A DNA stretch of 64,000 nt from Gallionellaceae bacterium. Its GTDB lineage: Bacteria > Pseudomonadota > Gammaproteobacteria > Burkholderiales > Thiobacillaceae. The notes below the pieces were generated by a model that made no database searches, had not been told where the DNA came from, and worked only from the letters and a program-made list of their open reading frames with translations. Location of the stretch: the NCBI GenBank assembly GCA_028714735.1, contig JAQTLU010000002.1, positions 1-64,000 on the forward strand. Reading direction: 5' to 3'. Position numbers and translations under genes: made by a program. Below are positions 57,501 through 64,000 of the stretch, piece by piece (position 1 is the stretch's first letter; every line of letters starts with the position of its first letter).

Positions 57501-58107
57501 GACAGACACCCCCGCCAAACCCCGCGCACCGGTCGGCCTGTTACCCACTGCCGGCGCGCAGCCCGGCGCATGGGCCGCATGGCTCAGTCTGCTGGCGCTG
57601 GTGGCGCTGGCGGCCGCAACCGCCTGGCCGACGCGAGCAAAGTGGCTGGACTGGCTGCATCGCCACGGCCTCCTGCAGGCGATCAAGATCGGCTTCGGCG
57701 GTGCCGCACGCAAGCGCGACACCCTCATCTTCCGCGCCGCGCTTGAGATATGGCACGAGGTTATCGTCACCGGCGACCCGACCCCGCGCGGCATCAAGCG
57801 CTTCGTCAACCGGGTACGCTTCCTGGCGATGATGGAACAGGCGCTGCAGGAAGAGCAGATTCCGGAAGGGGTTTTGGTGGGGTTGGCCGCGTTGCATCAT
57901 GCCAAAGTAAAGTTACCCGAGGATGTCGCGGACTTGCTGGGCGAAGCGGAGTGGGACTCAACACAGGATGTTGCGTTGACCCAAACGGGAACCGCTTCGT
58001 TGTTCGACACGATTCAACACGCCATTCGAACCACGCCCGGTTGGCCGCCCACACCCTCGCAAGTCTCGCGTTTCATGGCCATGGTCGAGTCCATGCATGT
58101 GCGCTGA
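54589..58107 (+). CDS. Ycf48/BNR-repeat transmembrane KAP-family P-loop NTPase
   Basis: 1172 residues. One N-terminal span (about 37-58), then repeats of the Ycf48/BNR type (LFGVHALADGKQIWVAGEGG near 100, VFFLDAKLGWAAGDQG near 250, AFADAQRGWAVGDAG near 400) in what is probably the periplasm. A second span (about 443-463) leads to a KAP NTPase: Walker A VTGSWGSGKSS near 521, WFNAWHHQQEG, two spans inserted inside the NTPase (about 590-610 and 745-770), and Walker B LVLFIDDLDRCD near 808. Two more spans follow (about 910-930 and 1000-1020), then FVNRVRF. KAP proteins include F-plasmid PifA, which excludes phage T7. ATG at 54589 was chosen (weak ribosome site); a GTG 26 codons earlier is also in frame. 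Confidence 0.85.
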   Translation: MAGKSAQTPEVKTEAFTGFSAQTAGQPEAMPGKRVPALATTLIGVVFILAALLGAWMQPLRPLPRVSTAILTPGDFDWWRYPLESNPALRLPVIQGRLFGVHALADGKQIWVAGEGGLILHSPDGGDTWQQQHPKPAALAKPSSAASASLIGSAYAMDPRQQANAPQVQQTGPAAIPDSISNQMYSEPSKKQPDSKIEQLPVAPAAKPRPVILPSRNKAAVAKSAVAKPAMPPEIKPPPDDVDLYTVFFLDAKLGWAAGDQGKVWFTGDGGENWQASFVGERVSIRHIEFADGYVLALSPQPGVFWSRIDSDSWKPYQLLPAEAARNLASLNPDKAKVSIRAENRVYTGPGGRWQVGPRGVIRFSKEADAAPEVWQSRPSGTDSDLYGIAFADAQRGWAVGDAGTILNSDDGGQTWRAQTGGEQARAARRSGLENRIYPAPWTWLTLLLGMGLLASGARHIQLSGGETADQSAGIAGLFVSDQPLKPGDTDHLGHGQIARGLADFIRNRNTEPGLTLAVTGSWGSGKSSIMRLLEDDLKRAGFRPAWFNAWHHQQEGRQLASMFNTIRRQAVPFILTPAAWRVRAALYWNRGWLYRLLALGVVGLILLGVFETHGRNAPFALLRQAVIGALMDVRPVVITSASMKKLTDGGVLKQSTLATLSSRMVWQPQTAEEACREVGGGDCRFDNIDQLYASLNKALADAQPANQAKPTLADTGLTDEEKLALADAAQHLGNSPQTMLGVLLGALVIPLLLGKGLAVYGLNYLDLFKRLLPERGKMEGKEAVGTMENFRFEFCNLTQALDGRLVLFIDDLDRCDCATVREVLELVNYLASVGQCFLVLGIAMEHVACCIEPKSPKLATDGYAMQYLKKLVNIEVPVPKADMNGIRAMLENQAQTIERPADKQSARRWAAWGLSLAILIGLTWGMNRAWTQWHLPPEAKTFRAVAQASALAQVEPVATRTGAAVPPPIQTDTPAKPRAPVGLLPTAGAQPGAWAAWLSLLALVALAAATAWPTRAKWLDWLHRHGLLQAIKIGFGGAARKRDTLIFRAALEIWHEVIVTGDPTPRGIKRFVNRVRFLAMMEQALQEEQIPEGVLVGLAALHHAKVKLPEDVADLLGEAEWDSTQDVALTQTGTASLFDTIQHAIRTTPGWPPTPSQVSRFMAMVESMHVR

Positions 58108-58584
58108 CAAAGATACTTCCGGCGCATTCGGTATTACGGCCTGCCGGCGATATCGATCGAGGTGCGGGTCTCTTGCCTCTACCCGAGCCTGTCGCGGCAG
58201 CTTCGCACAGCCGGTTTGATGGGGCCGATTTATGTGCCCCAACCCAGCACCCGCATGATCAAGAAAATTCAGGCTTAGCTTGCTTTCTTACCCGACTATT
58301 CTAGTCTGCCATTAACGCCAGGAAAAAATAGGCGGTGAACCAGGAGCGCGGCATCTCCTGAACAAGAATCTGAAAGAGGAGTGAGGCCTATGAAGCGATC
58401 GGCCCCGATCACGGCCGCATCTGCCGGCGCGCGATTAAAAGCCTTTGGTGCCGGCCGCTTCATCTCTCCCACAACTTGCAGACCCCCATGTCCATAGACC
58501 AACCTGAGTAATACCGTCAGCTATTCGATGCAATCGTAATAACCATGGTTTTGGCATTGGATAGTGGAGAGGAGGATGTCTACC
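58108..58584 (+). other. intergenic spacer (477 bp)
   Basis: Separates the patatin/KAP pair from the cytochrome operon. It holds a CAGGAG/CTCCTG hairpin (58341-58360, 8-base loop) and a 35-codon open frame (58390-58497, ends CRPPCP) with AGAGGAG upstream, which could be a leader peptide but has no other support. An open frame at 58125-58277 (IRYYGLPAIS...) may be a gene remnant. No clear terminator for the KAP gene. Confidence 0.4.
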
Positions 58585-61110
58585 ATGCTCAAGAGTCTCT
58601 CGAATGCGGTCGCGCTTGGCCTGTGCTGCGGCACCCTGACCCTGATGGCTTGCAACCGGGCCCCGCAACCGGGCACCGTCAAGGACGAGGCCATGCAGGC
58701 GGGGCGTACTGCCGCCAGTTTCCCTCAGGCCGACGAAGACTGGTTCCATGACATGGACAACGGCATCGCCCTCACCCCTGAGGAGGCGCGCGGCCGCAAC
58801 ATGTGGATCGTCTGGAGCGGCGGCAACGACCGGCTGTGGGACCTGATGTCGAACTACACTTTCGGCGCCTTCGACCTGCTCAAGATCATCAGTTCACAAC
58901 CCAGCCTGGGCTACTCGCGCCAAGACCGCTGGCGCTATCTGGGCCTGGTCAACGAGCCCTGTTTCGAGCAACCCACGGGGCCGCGCAAGGACCGCTTCGG
59001 GCTCTGGCTGGACGTGCCGGGCAAGGGCTGCACGCCGGACCCGTTCGAAAACGAGGCCAAGTATCCCGGTGTCAGGATCGGCGCCCGTGGCCAGTCCCTG
59101 GCTGACGGCAGTACCCTGCCCGTGGGTTCCTATTACGGCTATGCCAGCGGCGTGGTGGGCCTGCGCCTGTTCCCCAACCCCGCCTTCGACGCCAAGGCGG
59201 CCAAGGCATGGGACCCGGAGCGCTACTACACCGACCCGACCTACTACAACCGCAAGGACCTGGTGCGCCCCTACCGGGTAGGCATGTCCTGCGGCTTCTG
59301 CCACGTCGGCCCCAGCCCGATCCACCCGCCGGCGGACCCGGAGCACCCGGCCTATGCCAACCTGAGCTCCTCGGTGGGGGCCCAGTACATGTGGGTGGAC
59401 CGGCTGTTCATCTTCAACTCCAACAAGCCGGAGGGGCAGCGCAACTTCATGTACCAGCTGGCCCGCACCTTCCGGCCCGGCAGCATGGACACCTCCCTGA
59501 TCTCCACCGACAACATCAACAACCCGCGCACCATGAACTCGGTCTATGCGTTCGGTGCGCGCATGGGCATGGCCCACGCCATCGGCCGGGAGCAATTGAA
59601 GGGCGGCGAACTGAACAACAAGCAGTTCAACGATTACCTCAGCGGCGGACCCTTGCTGGACTTCTTCGACCCGAAGACCGGCGTCGTGCGCACCCCGCGG
59701 GTGCTCAAGGACGGGGCCGACTCGGTGGGCCTTTTGGGTGCCCTGAACCGGGTCTACCTCAACATCGGCCTGTTCAGCGAGGAGTGGCTGCTGCACTTCC
59801 GCCCGGTGATCGGCGGCAAGCCCATCAGCCCCATCCCGATCGCCACCGCCCAGAAGAACTCGGCCTACTGGCTGGCCACCGAACAGGGCAACATGGACAC
59901 GGCGCGCTTCTTCCTCAAGGCGGCCCAGCCCGACCGGCTCAAGGACGCCCCGGGTGGCCAGGCCTACCTCGACGCCGACCAGGCGGCCCTGAATCACGGC
60001 AAGGACGTGTTCGCCGACACCTGCGCCCGCTGCCACTCCAGCAAGCGGCCCACCCCGCCGGCGGACCTGGGGTTGAACCCGGACCAGTGCAAGGGGGCCG
60101 GCTACCTGGCCTGCTTCAAGCACTGGTGGAAGTGGACCCAGAGCGACGTCTTCAAGTCCCAGATGCGCCAGATCGTCCACGCACCGGATTTCCTGGACGG
60201 CAACTACCTCTCCACCGATGCCCGCATCCCGGCCACCCTGCTGCGTACCAACGTATGCAGCCCGCTGGCCACCAACGCCCTGGCGGACAACATCTGGGAC
60301 AACTTCTCGTCCCACTCCTACAAGGCGCTGCCTTCCATCGGCACCGTGACCCTGAGCGACCCCTTCACCGGCGCGCCGATGCCCTACGACATGCCCGCCG
60401 GCGGGCGCGGCTACACCCGGGTACCGTCCCTGATCTCCCTATGGTCGTCCGGACCCTTCCTGCTCAACAACTCGGTGGGGCCTTTCGATACCGATCCGTC
60501 GGTGGCTGCCCGCATGAATGTGTTCGACGCCGCCATCGAACAGATGCTGTGGCCGGAGAAGCGTGACCACGACAGCGTGCTGGGGAACAAGGTCCCCGGC
60601 ACCATCGATCGCACCACCGCCCGCAGCGAGGTGGTGATCCCCGAAGGCTACGTCCCCGAGGCGATGCGGCCGCTGCAGGGAACCCTGCACCGCTGGCTGC
60701 CCTGGCTGGTCAGCTCCGGCGGCGACGTCACCCTGGGGCCCATCCCCAAGGGCGTACCGGTGGGACTGCTGGCCAACCTGCGCCTCCTGTCCGAAAGCAA
60801 GGACCCGGTGGCGGTGGCCAAGCATGTGGCCGGCATGGGCGATCTTCTCCTCAAGCTGAAGTTGGACCTGGCCTCGGCCCCCGCTGGCGCGAGTGACGAG
60901 GAGCTGCGCAAGCACTTCGCCGACCTCAAGGCGCCCCTGCTCAAGCTGAGCAAGTGCCCCGACCTGGTGGTGAACCGTGGCCACTACTTCGGCACCAGCG
61001 AATTCAACAAGCAGGATGGACTCAGCGAGGACGAGAAATCCTTCGGCAAGGAACCGGAGCTCAGCGACAGCGACCGGCGCGCCCTGATCGCCTTTCTCAA
61101 GACGTTCTAG
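58585..61110 (+). CDS. di-haem cytochrome c lipoprotein, RoxA-like
   Basis: 841 residues. Lipoprotein signal (LCCGTLTLMAC, Cys near residue 22). Two haem c motifs, CGFCH (236) and CARCH (480), are 244 residues apart, the spacing style of RoxA/MauG-type di-haem proteins. Near residue 620 GYTRVPSLISLWSSGPFLLNN matches the RoxA region where a conserved LxGIWATAPYLHN occurs. That makes it a candidate periplasmic di-haem oxygenase or peroxidase; a pure electron-transfer role is the alternative. ATG at 58585 has AGGAGG 9 bases upstream; the ATG at 58576 touches the ribosome site. First gene of a four-gene operon. Confidence 0.75.
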   Translation: MLKSLSNAVALGLCCGTLTLMACNRAPQPGTVKDEAMQAGRTAASFPQADEDWFHDMDNGIALTPEEARGRNMWIVWSGGNDRLWDLMSNYTFGAFDLLKIISSQPSLGYSRQDRWRYLGLVNEPCFEQPTGPRKDRFGLWLDVPGKGCTPDPFENEAKYPGVRIGARGQSLADGSTLPVGSYYGYASGVVGLRLFPNPAFDAKAAKAWDPERYYTDPTYYNRKDLVRPYRVGMSCGFCHVGPSPIHPPADPEHPAYANLSSSVGAQYMWVDRLFIFNSNKPEGQRNFMYQLARTFRPGSMDTSLISTDNINNPRTMNSVYAFGARMGMAHAIGREQLKGGELNNKQFNDYLSGGPLLDFFDPKTGVVRTPRVLKDGADSVGLLGALNRVYLNIGLFSEEWLLHFRPVIGGKPISPIPIATAQKNSAYWLATEQGNMDTARFFLKAAQPDRLKDAPGGQAYLDADQAALNHGKDVFADTCARCHSSKRPTPPADLGLNPDQCKGAGYLACFKHWWKWTQSDVFKSQMRQIVHAPDFLDGNYLSTDARIPATLLRTNVCSPLATNALADNIWDNFSSHSYKALPSIGTVTLSDPFTGAPMPYDMPAGGRGYTRVPSLISLWSSGPFLLNNSVGPFDTDPSVAARMNVFDAAIEQMLWPEKRDHDSVLGNKVPGTIDRTTARSEVVIPEGYVPEAMRPLQGTLHRWLPWLVSSGGDVTLGPIPKGVPVGLLANLRLLSESKDPVAVAKHVAGMGDLLLKLKLDLASAPAGASDEELRKHFADLKAPLLKLSKCPDLVVNRGHYFGTSEFNKQDGLSEDEKSFGKEPELSDSDRRALIAFLKTF

Positions 61111-61124
61111 GGAAACCGGCCGCC

Positions 61125-62993
61125 ATGGCAGACAGCGATGAACCCGAGTGGGACTACGTCATCGTCGGCTCCGGGGCGGGCGGCGGCACCCTGGCCGCCC
61201 GCCTGGCGGAGTCGGGCATGCGGGTGTGCCTGCTGGAGGCCGGCGGCGATCCCGTGGCCGATCAGTCAGAACGCATGCCGGACGACTACAGTGTTCCCTG
61301 CTTCCACCCCTTCTCGAACGAGAATCCGGCCATGAGCTGGGCCTTCCATATCCGCCATTACTCGGACGAGGCACGCCAGATGCGCGACCCGAAGTACCGG
61401 CCCGGGGAGGGGGTGTTCTACCCCCGGGCCGCGGCGATCGGAGGCTGCACCGCCCACAACGCCATGATCTACATGCTGCCCCACGACTCGGATTGGGACC
61501 GCATCGCCGCCCTGACCGGCGATGCGTCCTGGTCCGCGGCCGGGATGCGCCGCTATGCCCGCCGGGTCGAGAACTGCCGCTACCGGCCGCTGTGGCGGCT
61601 GCTCAGCCGGCTGGGCATCGACCCCAGTGGACACGGATGGAACGGCTGGCTGGACACCGAGGTGGCCATGCCGCACGAGGCCATGACGGACGACGACCTG
61701 GCCGAGACCCTGGTGGGCAGCGCCCTCGGGGTGGTCCGCAGCTTGGCCCACCCGCTCACCGGCATCCTCCAGTGGCTGCACCGCCGCGGCGACCCCAACG
61801 CCCGCACCTGGCTGAAGGCCAGCTTCGAGGGCCTGTGCTACACGCCCCTGACCAGCCGCCGCCACGCGAGGGTGGGCACTCGGGAGCGCCTGTTGCAGGT
61901 CGCTGCGCGGCACCCGGATCGCCTGCACATCGAAACCGGGGCCCTGTCCACCCGGGTCGTGTTCGACGGTAGCGGACGTGCCGCCGGGGTGGAGTACCTC
62001 AAGGGCGAACACCTCTACCGGGCGAGCGCGGCCCCCAGCGGCGCCGAGGGGGAACGCCGCCAGGTCCTGGCCGGGCGCGAGGTCATCCTGTGTGGTGGCG
62101 CCTTCAACACCCCCCAACTGCTCATGCTCTCGGGGATCGGCCCCGCGGATGAACTGGCGCGGCACGGCATACCCCTGCGGCTGGACCTGCCGGGGGTGGG
62201 GCGCAACCTCCAGGACCGCTACGAGGTGGCCGTGACCCACCGCATGCGGCGAAACTGGCGGGTGCTGGACGGGGCCCGCTTCGCCGCCGGCGACCCCCTG
62301 TGGCAGCAATGGCACCGGGATGGCAGCGGCATGTACGGAACCAATGGCGCGGCCCTGGCCCTGGTGCGCCGCTCGCCCGAGGCCGGGCAGGAGCCGGACA
62401 TCTTCTGCATGGCCCTGCTGGCCCGCTTCGAGGGCTACTTCCCCGGCTTCTCCAAGCTCATCAGCGAGCACCATGACGCCCTCACCTGGGCGGTGCTCAA
62501 GGGCCACACCCGCAACCGCGCCGGGCGCGTCAGCCTGCGCTCCGCCGATCCCCGGGACCCACCCGAGGTGGACTTTCGCTACTTCGAAGAAGGCGACGAC
62601 GCCGAGGGACGGGACCTGGCGGCGGTGGTGGATGCCATCCGCTTCGTGCGCCGGCTGACGGCACCCCTGATCGAAAGGGGGCTGATCGCCGAGGAGCTGC
62701 TGCCGGGTTCCGGGGTCCAGGACGACCAAACCCTGGCGCAGTACGTGCGCGACACCGCCTGGGGCCACCACGCCTCCTGCTCCTGCCCCATCGGTCCACC
62801 GGAACGGGGCGGGGTGCTGGACAGCACCTTCCGGGTCCACGGCACGCGCGGGCTGCGGGTGGTGGACGCCTCGGTGTTTCCCCACATCCCCGGATTTTTC
62901 CTGGTCAGCGCCGTGTACATGATCGGGGAAAAGGGCGCGGATGCCGTGCTGGCGGATGCCGCCCGGGCCACCCGGCAGGAACAACCCAACTAG
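61125..62993 (+). CDS. GMC family FAD-dependent oxidoreductase
   Basis: 622 residues. N-terminal ADP-binding motif VIVGSGAGGGTLAARLAESG with the acidic end LLEAGGDP, the GMC motif GGCTAHNAMIYM and ILCGGAFNTPQLLMLSGIGP. The catalytic region near the end reads WGHHASCSCPIGPPERGGVLD, with the usual WHxxGTC pattern changed and the Asn-Pro of the second active-site motif replaced by HIPGFF. GMC enzymes oxidise alcohols, sugars or sterols; the acceptor here could be the cytochrome encoded upstream. No signal peptide is visible, so it acts in the cytoplasm unless exported by a partner. It lies 14 bases after the cytochrome gene. Confidence 0.9.
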   Translation: MADSDEPEWDYVIVGSGAGGGTLAARLAESGMRVCLLEAGGDPVADQSERMPDDYSVPCFHPFSNENPAMSWAFHIRHYSDEARQMRDPKYRPGEGVFYPRAAAIGGCTAHNAMIYMLPHDSDWDRIAALTGDASWSAAGMRRYARRVENCRYRPLWRLLSRLGIDPSGHGWNGWLDTEVAMPHEAMTDDDLAETLVGSALGVVRSLAHPLTGILQWLHRRGDPNARTWLKASFEGLCYTPLTSRRHARVGTRERLLQVAARHPDRLHIETGALSTRVVFDGSGRAAGVEYLKGEHLYRASAAPSGAEGERRQVLAGREVILCGGAFNTPQLLMLSGIGPADELARHGIPLRLDLPGVGRNLQDRYEVAVTHRMRRNWRVLDGARFAAGDPLWQQWHRDGSGMYGTNGAALALVRRSPEAGQEPDIFCMALLARFEGYFPGFSKLISEHHDALTWAVLKGHTRNRAGRVSLRSADPRDPPEVDFRYFEEGDDAEGRDLAAVVDAIRFVRRLTAPLIERGLIAEELLPGSGVQDDQTLAQYVRDTAWGHHASCSCPIGPPERGGVLDSTFRVHGTRGLRVVDASVFPHIPGFFLVSAVYMIGEKGADAVLADAARATRQEQPN

Positions 62994-63008
62994 TAGGAGG
63001 AGATCACC

Positions 63009-63440
63009 ATGGCATACGACGTCGCGAAGTTGCTCAGCATGACCCAGCAGGAGCTGGATGACCTGTTCAAGGCCAGCCCCGCCGGCGACATCCCCAACGG
63101 CGAGGCCGAGGGCACCGCCATCATCGCCCCCGGCACCGTGTATTCCGAGGCCGTGGCTAAGGTCGTCAATCTGTTCGCCTGGCAGGGCAAGGTGTTCGAC
63201 GCGGAGAAAGGATTCCTGAAGAACCGCATCTCCGCGTTCGGTTTCGAGGCCATCGTGGCCAAGGTGTACAAGGGCCCGAGCTGGCTGGACGGCAAGGAGT
63301 GCATCGTTCTGGACTACTCCGACACCTCGGTCGTGGCCCACTACATCCGCGACGAGATCCGGCTCATCAGTCCGGGTTTCTACCTGGGCAAGGTGTACTG
63401 GGGCAAGGACCGGCTGATCGACTTCTGTCTGAAGTTCTGA
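63009..63440 (+). CDS. 143-residue protein of unknown fold
   Basis: A strong ribosome site (GTAGGAGGAG) precedes the ATG. The first 35 residues are helical (LSMTQQELDDLFKAS), and the rest looks beta-rich and barrel-like (WQGKVFDAEKGFLKN, IVLDYSDTSVVAHYIRDE, FYLGKVYWGKDRLIDFCLKF), as in small lipocalin-like or DUF4334-type folds, though I cannot place it in either. No signal peptide or cofactor motif. It is in a tight operon between the GMC gene (15 bases) and the next gene (4 bases), so it probably binds or carries the substrate. Confidence 0.8.
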   Translation: MAYDVAKLLSMTQQELDDLFKASPAGDIPNGEAEGTAIIAPGTVYSEAVAKVVNLFAWQGKVFDAEKGFLKNRISAFGFEAIVAKVYKGPSWLDGKECIVLDYSDTSVVAHYIRDEIRLISPGFYLGKVYWGKDRLIDFCLKF

Positions 63441-63444
63441 CGCC

Positions 63445-64000
63445 ATGACCCCGCAGTCGCCCTTCCTGGTCGTGGCCAGCGTGGCTGCCGGCCGAGAAGC
63501 CGGCCTGCGGGCCTTGCTGGCGGAAATGAACAGCGCCCCGGGGGTGGTCGACCCGGACAATCCGGTGCTGCCGTTCGGGCGCTTCGAGCGGGTTCACTTC
63601 GCCCGGCTCATGGTGCTGGACCAGACCACCATGGCGGACCTGTCCCTATATGGCGTGAGCCCACCGGACCTGGGCCTGCGGCTGGTCCTGCTGGGGGACT
63701 GCGACGGCCCGGCCCGGACCCTGCTCGACGAGCTGGCCGCCGGGGCGGAGGACGGCCTGCGCCGACTGTTCGGCCACTGCGAAGGCTTCGATCCCGGTAC
63801 CGGCCTGGCGGCCTGGTTGCACGCCCACTCGCGGCCCACCCAGGCCAACTACGTCAACTGGCTGGGCCGCACGGTGTGCCAGATCCACGAGGAGAGCGCC
63901 CTGCAGCGCTTCCTGTCCGCCCGGGTGCCGCGCATGCCCGTGGCTTCCGGCGAAGCCCGGCGCCGGCGCCGGGAGCTGATCGAAGCGGCCCGGGCCGAGC
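63445..64000 (+). CDS. unknown protein, cut by the window edge
   Basis: At least 185 residues with no stop before the right edge. Opens MTPQSPFLVVASVAAGREAG, with an alpha/beta pattern (FGRFERVHFARLMVLDQ, GLRLVLLGDCDG) of the ferredoxin-like or dimeric alpha-beta-barrel kind. No signal peptide, and no haem or metal motif in the visible part. The start is 4 bases after the preceding gene, so it belongs to the same operon. I do not recognise it; its missing C-terminal part could decide the function of the whole operon. Confidence 0.8.
   Translation, partial: MTPQSPFLVVASVAAGREAGLRALLAEMNSAPGVVDPDNPVLPFGRFERVHFARLMVLDQTTMADLSLYGVSPPDLGLRLVLLGDCDGPARTLLDELAAGAEDGLRRLFGHCEGFDPGTGLAAWLHAHSRPTQANYVNWLGRTVCQIHEESALQRFLSARVPRMPVASGEARRRRRELIEAARAE

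Noticed and set aside
58125-58277. Open frame after the KAP gene
   Set aside because: No start codon with a ribosome site and no recognisable family; possibly a gene remnant.
63009-63440. Assignment to DUF4334/GXWXG
   Set aside because: Some resemblance in the WQGKVFD segment, but the spacing and the rest do not match what I know of that family.
61266-63560. 764-codon minus-strand frame opposite the GMC gene
   Set aside because: It covers the GMC gene and the 143-residue gene, both with clear motifs and ribosome sites on the other strand.

Overview
The window is a high-GC, gene-dense stretch of a proteobacterial chromosome. A Betaproteobacterium is most likely, because a DUF2863 protein sits inside an ordinary housekeeping operon and the queA-tgt-yajC-secDF order, the cbb3 oxidase cluster and the compact bio cluster all fit. 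A chemolithotrophic or microaerophilic member of the Nitrosomonadales/Thiobacillaceae type is possible, but that is inference from style, not a marker gene. Most functions were assigned by recognising motifs by eye; no database search was run.

Layout. 0-5.7 kb: a small membrane protein, a cytochrome b561, and a minus-strand four-gene unit (YfdX protein, CcoQ-like microprotein, sensor kinase, NtrC-type sigma-54 activator). A good match to a -24/-12 (sigma-54) promoter lies in front of the unit, so its own regulator may control it. 5.7-11.5 kb: GH15 glucoamylase-like enzyme, MarC membrane protein, glucose-6-phosphate dehydrogenase and two secreted or anchored unknowns. 11.6-17.1 kb: one plus-strand unknown and a tight minus-strand operon (CysZ/EI24 protein, acpS, nagZ, CDF metal exporter, DUF2863, uracil-DNA glycosylase, tautomerase). 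17.2-21.1 kb: nitroreductase, a frameshifted small gene, Na+/H+ antiporter, class II glutamine amidotransferase, a small membrane protein. 21.1-25.3 kb: an HDOD-histidine kinase followed by a REC-PAS-GGDEF-EAL regulator. 25.6-31.8 kb: tRNA-Leu(CAA), queA, tgt, yajC, secD, secF, dedA. 31.8-34.1 kb: a GGDEF/EAL protein with degenerate GGDEF, followed directly by an HDOD protein. 34.1-40.9 kb: cbb3 oxidase and assembly genes (ccoN, ccoO, ccoQ, ccoP, terminator, ccoG, FixH-like), and an Rrf2 regulator with a Sco copper chaperone. 40.9-45.9 kb: biotin synthesis (bioB, bioF, bioH, bioC, bioD) with overlapping genes. 45.9-51.2 kb: comF, dgt-like HD hydrolase, and a two-gene ovothiol pathway (OvoA plus a PLP lyase).

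From 51.2 kb the character changes: AT-richer spacers of 417 and 477 bp bracket two large accessory genes. One is a membrane-embedded patatin-like phospholipase of 904 residues. The other, about 1170 residues, combines Ycf48/BNR-type repeats, several membrane segments and a KAP P-loop NTPase. This pair is the best candidate for an undescribed system, possibly anti-phage or membrane-stress, with the NTPase as sensor or switch and the phospholipase as membrane-attacking effector. From 58.6 kb to the right edge a second unusual operon runs on the plus strand: a di-haem RoxA-like cytochrome c lipoprotein, a GMC flavoprotein oxidoreductase, a 143-residue protein of unknown fold and a gene cut by the window edge. 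It looks like a redox pathway in which the flavoenzyme passes electrons to the cytochrome or the two act in sequence on one substrate.
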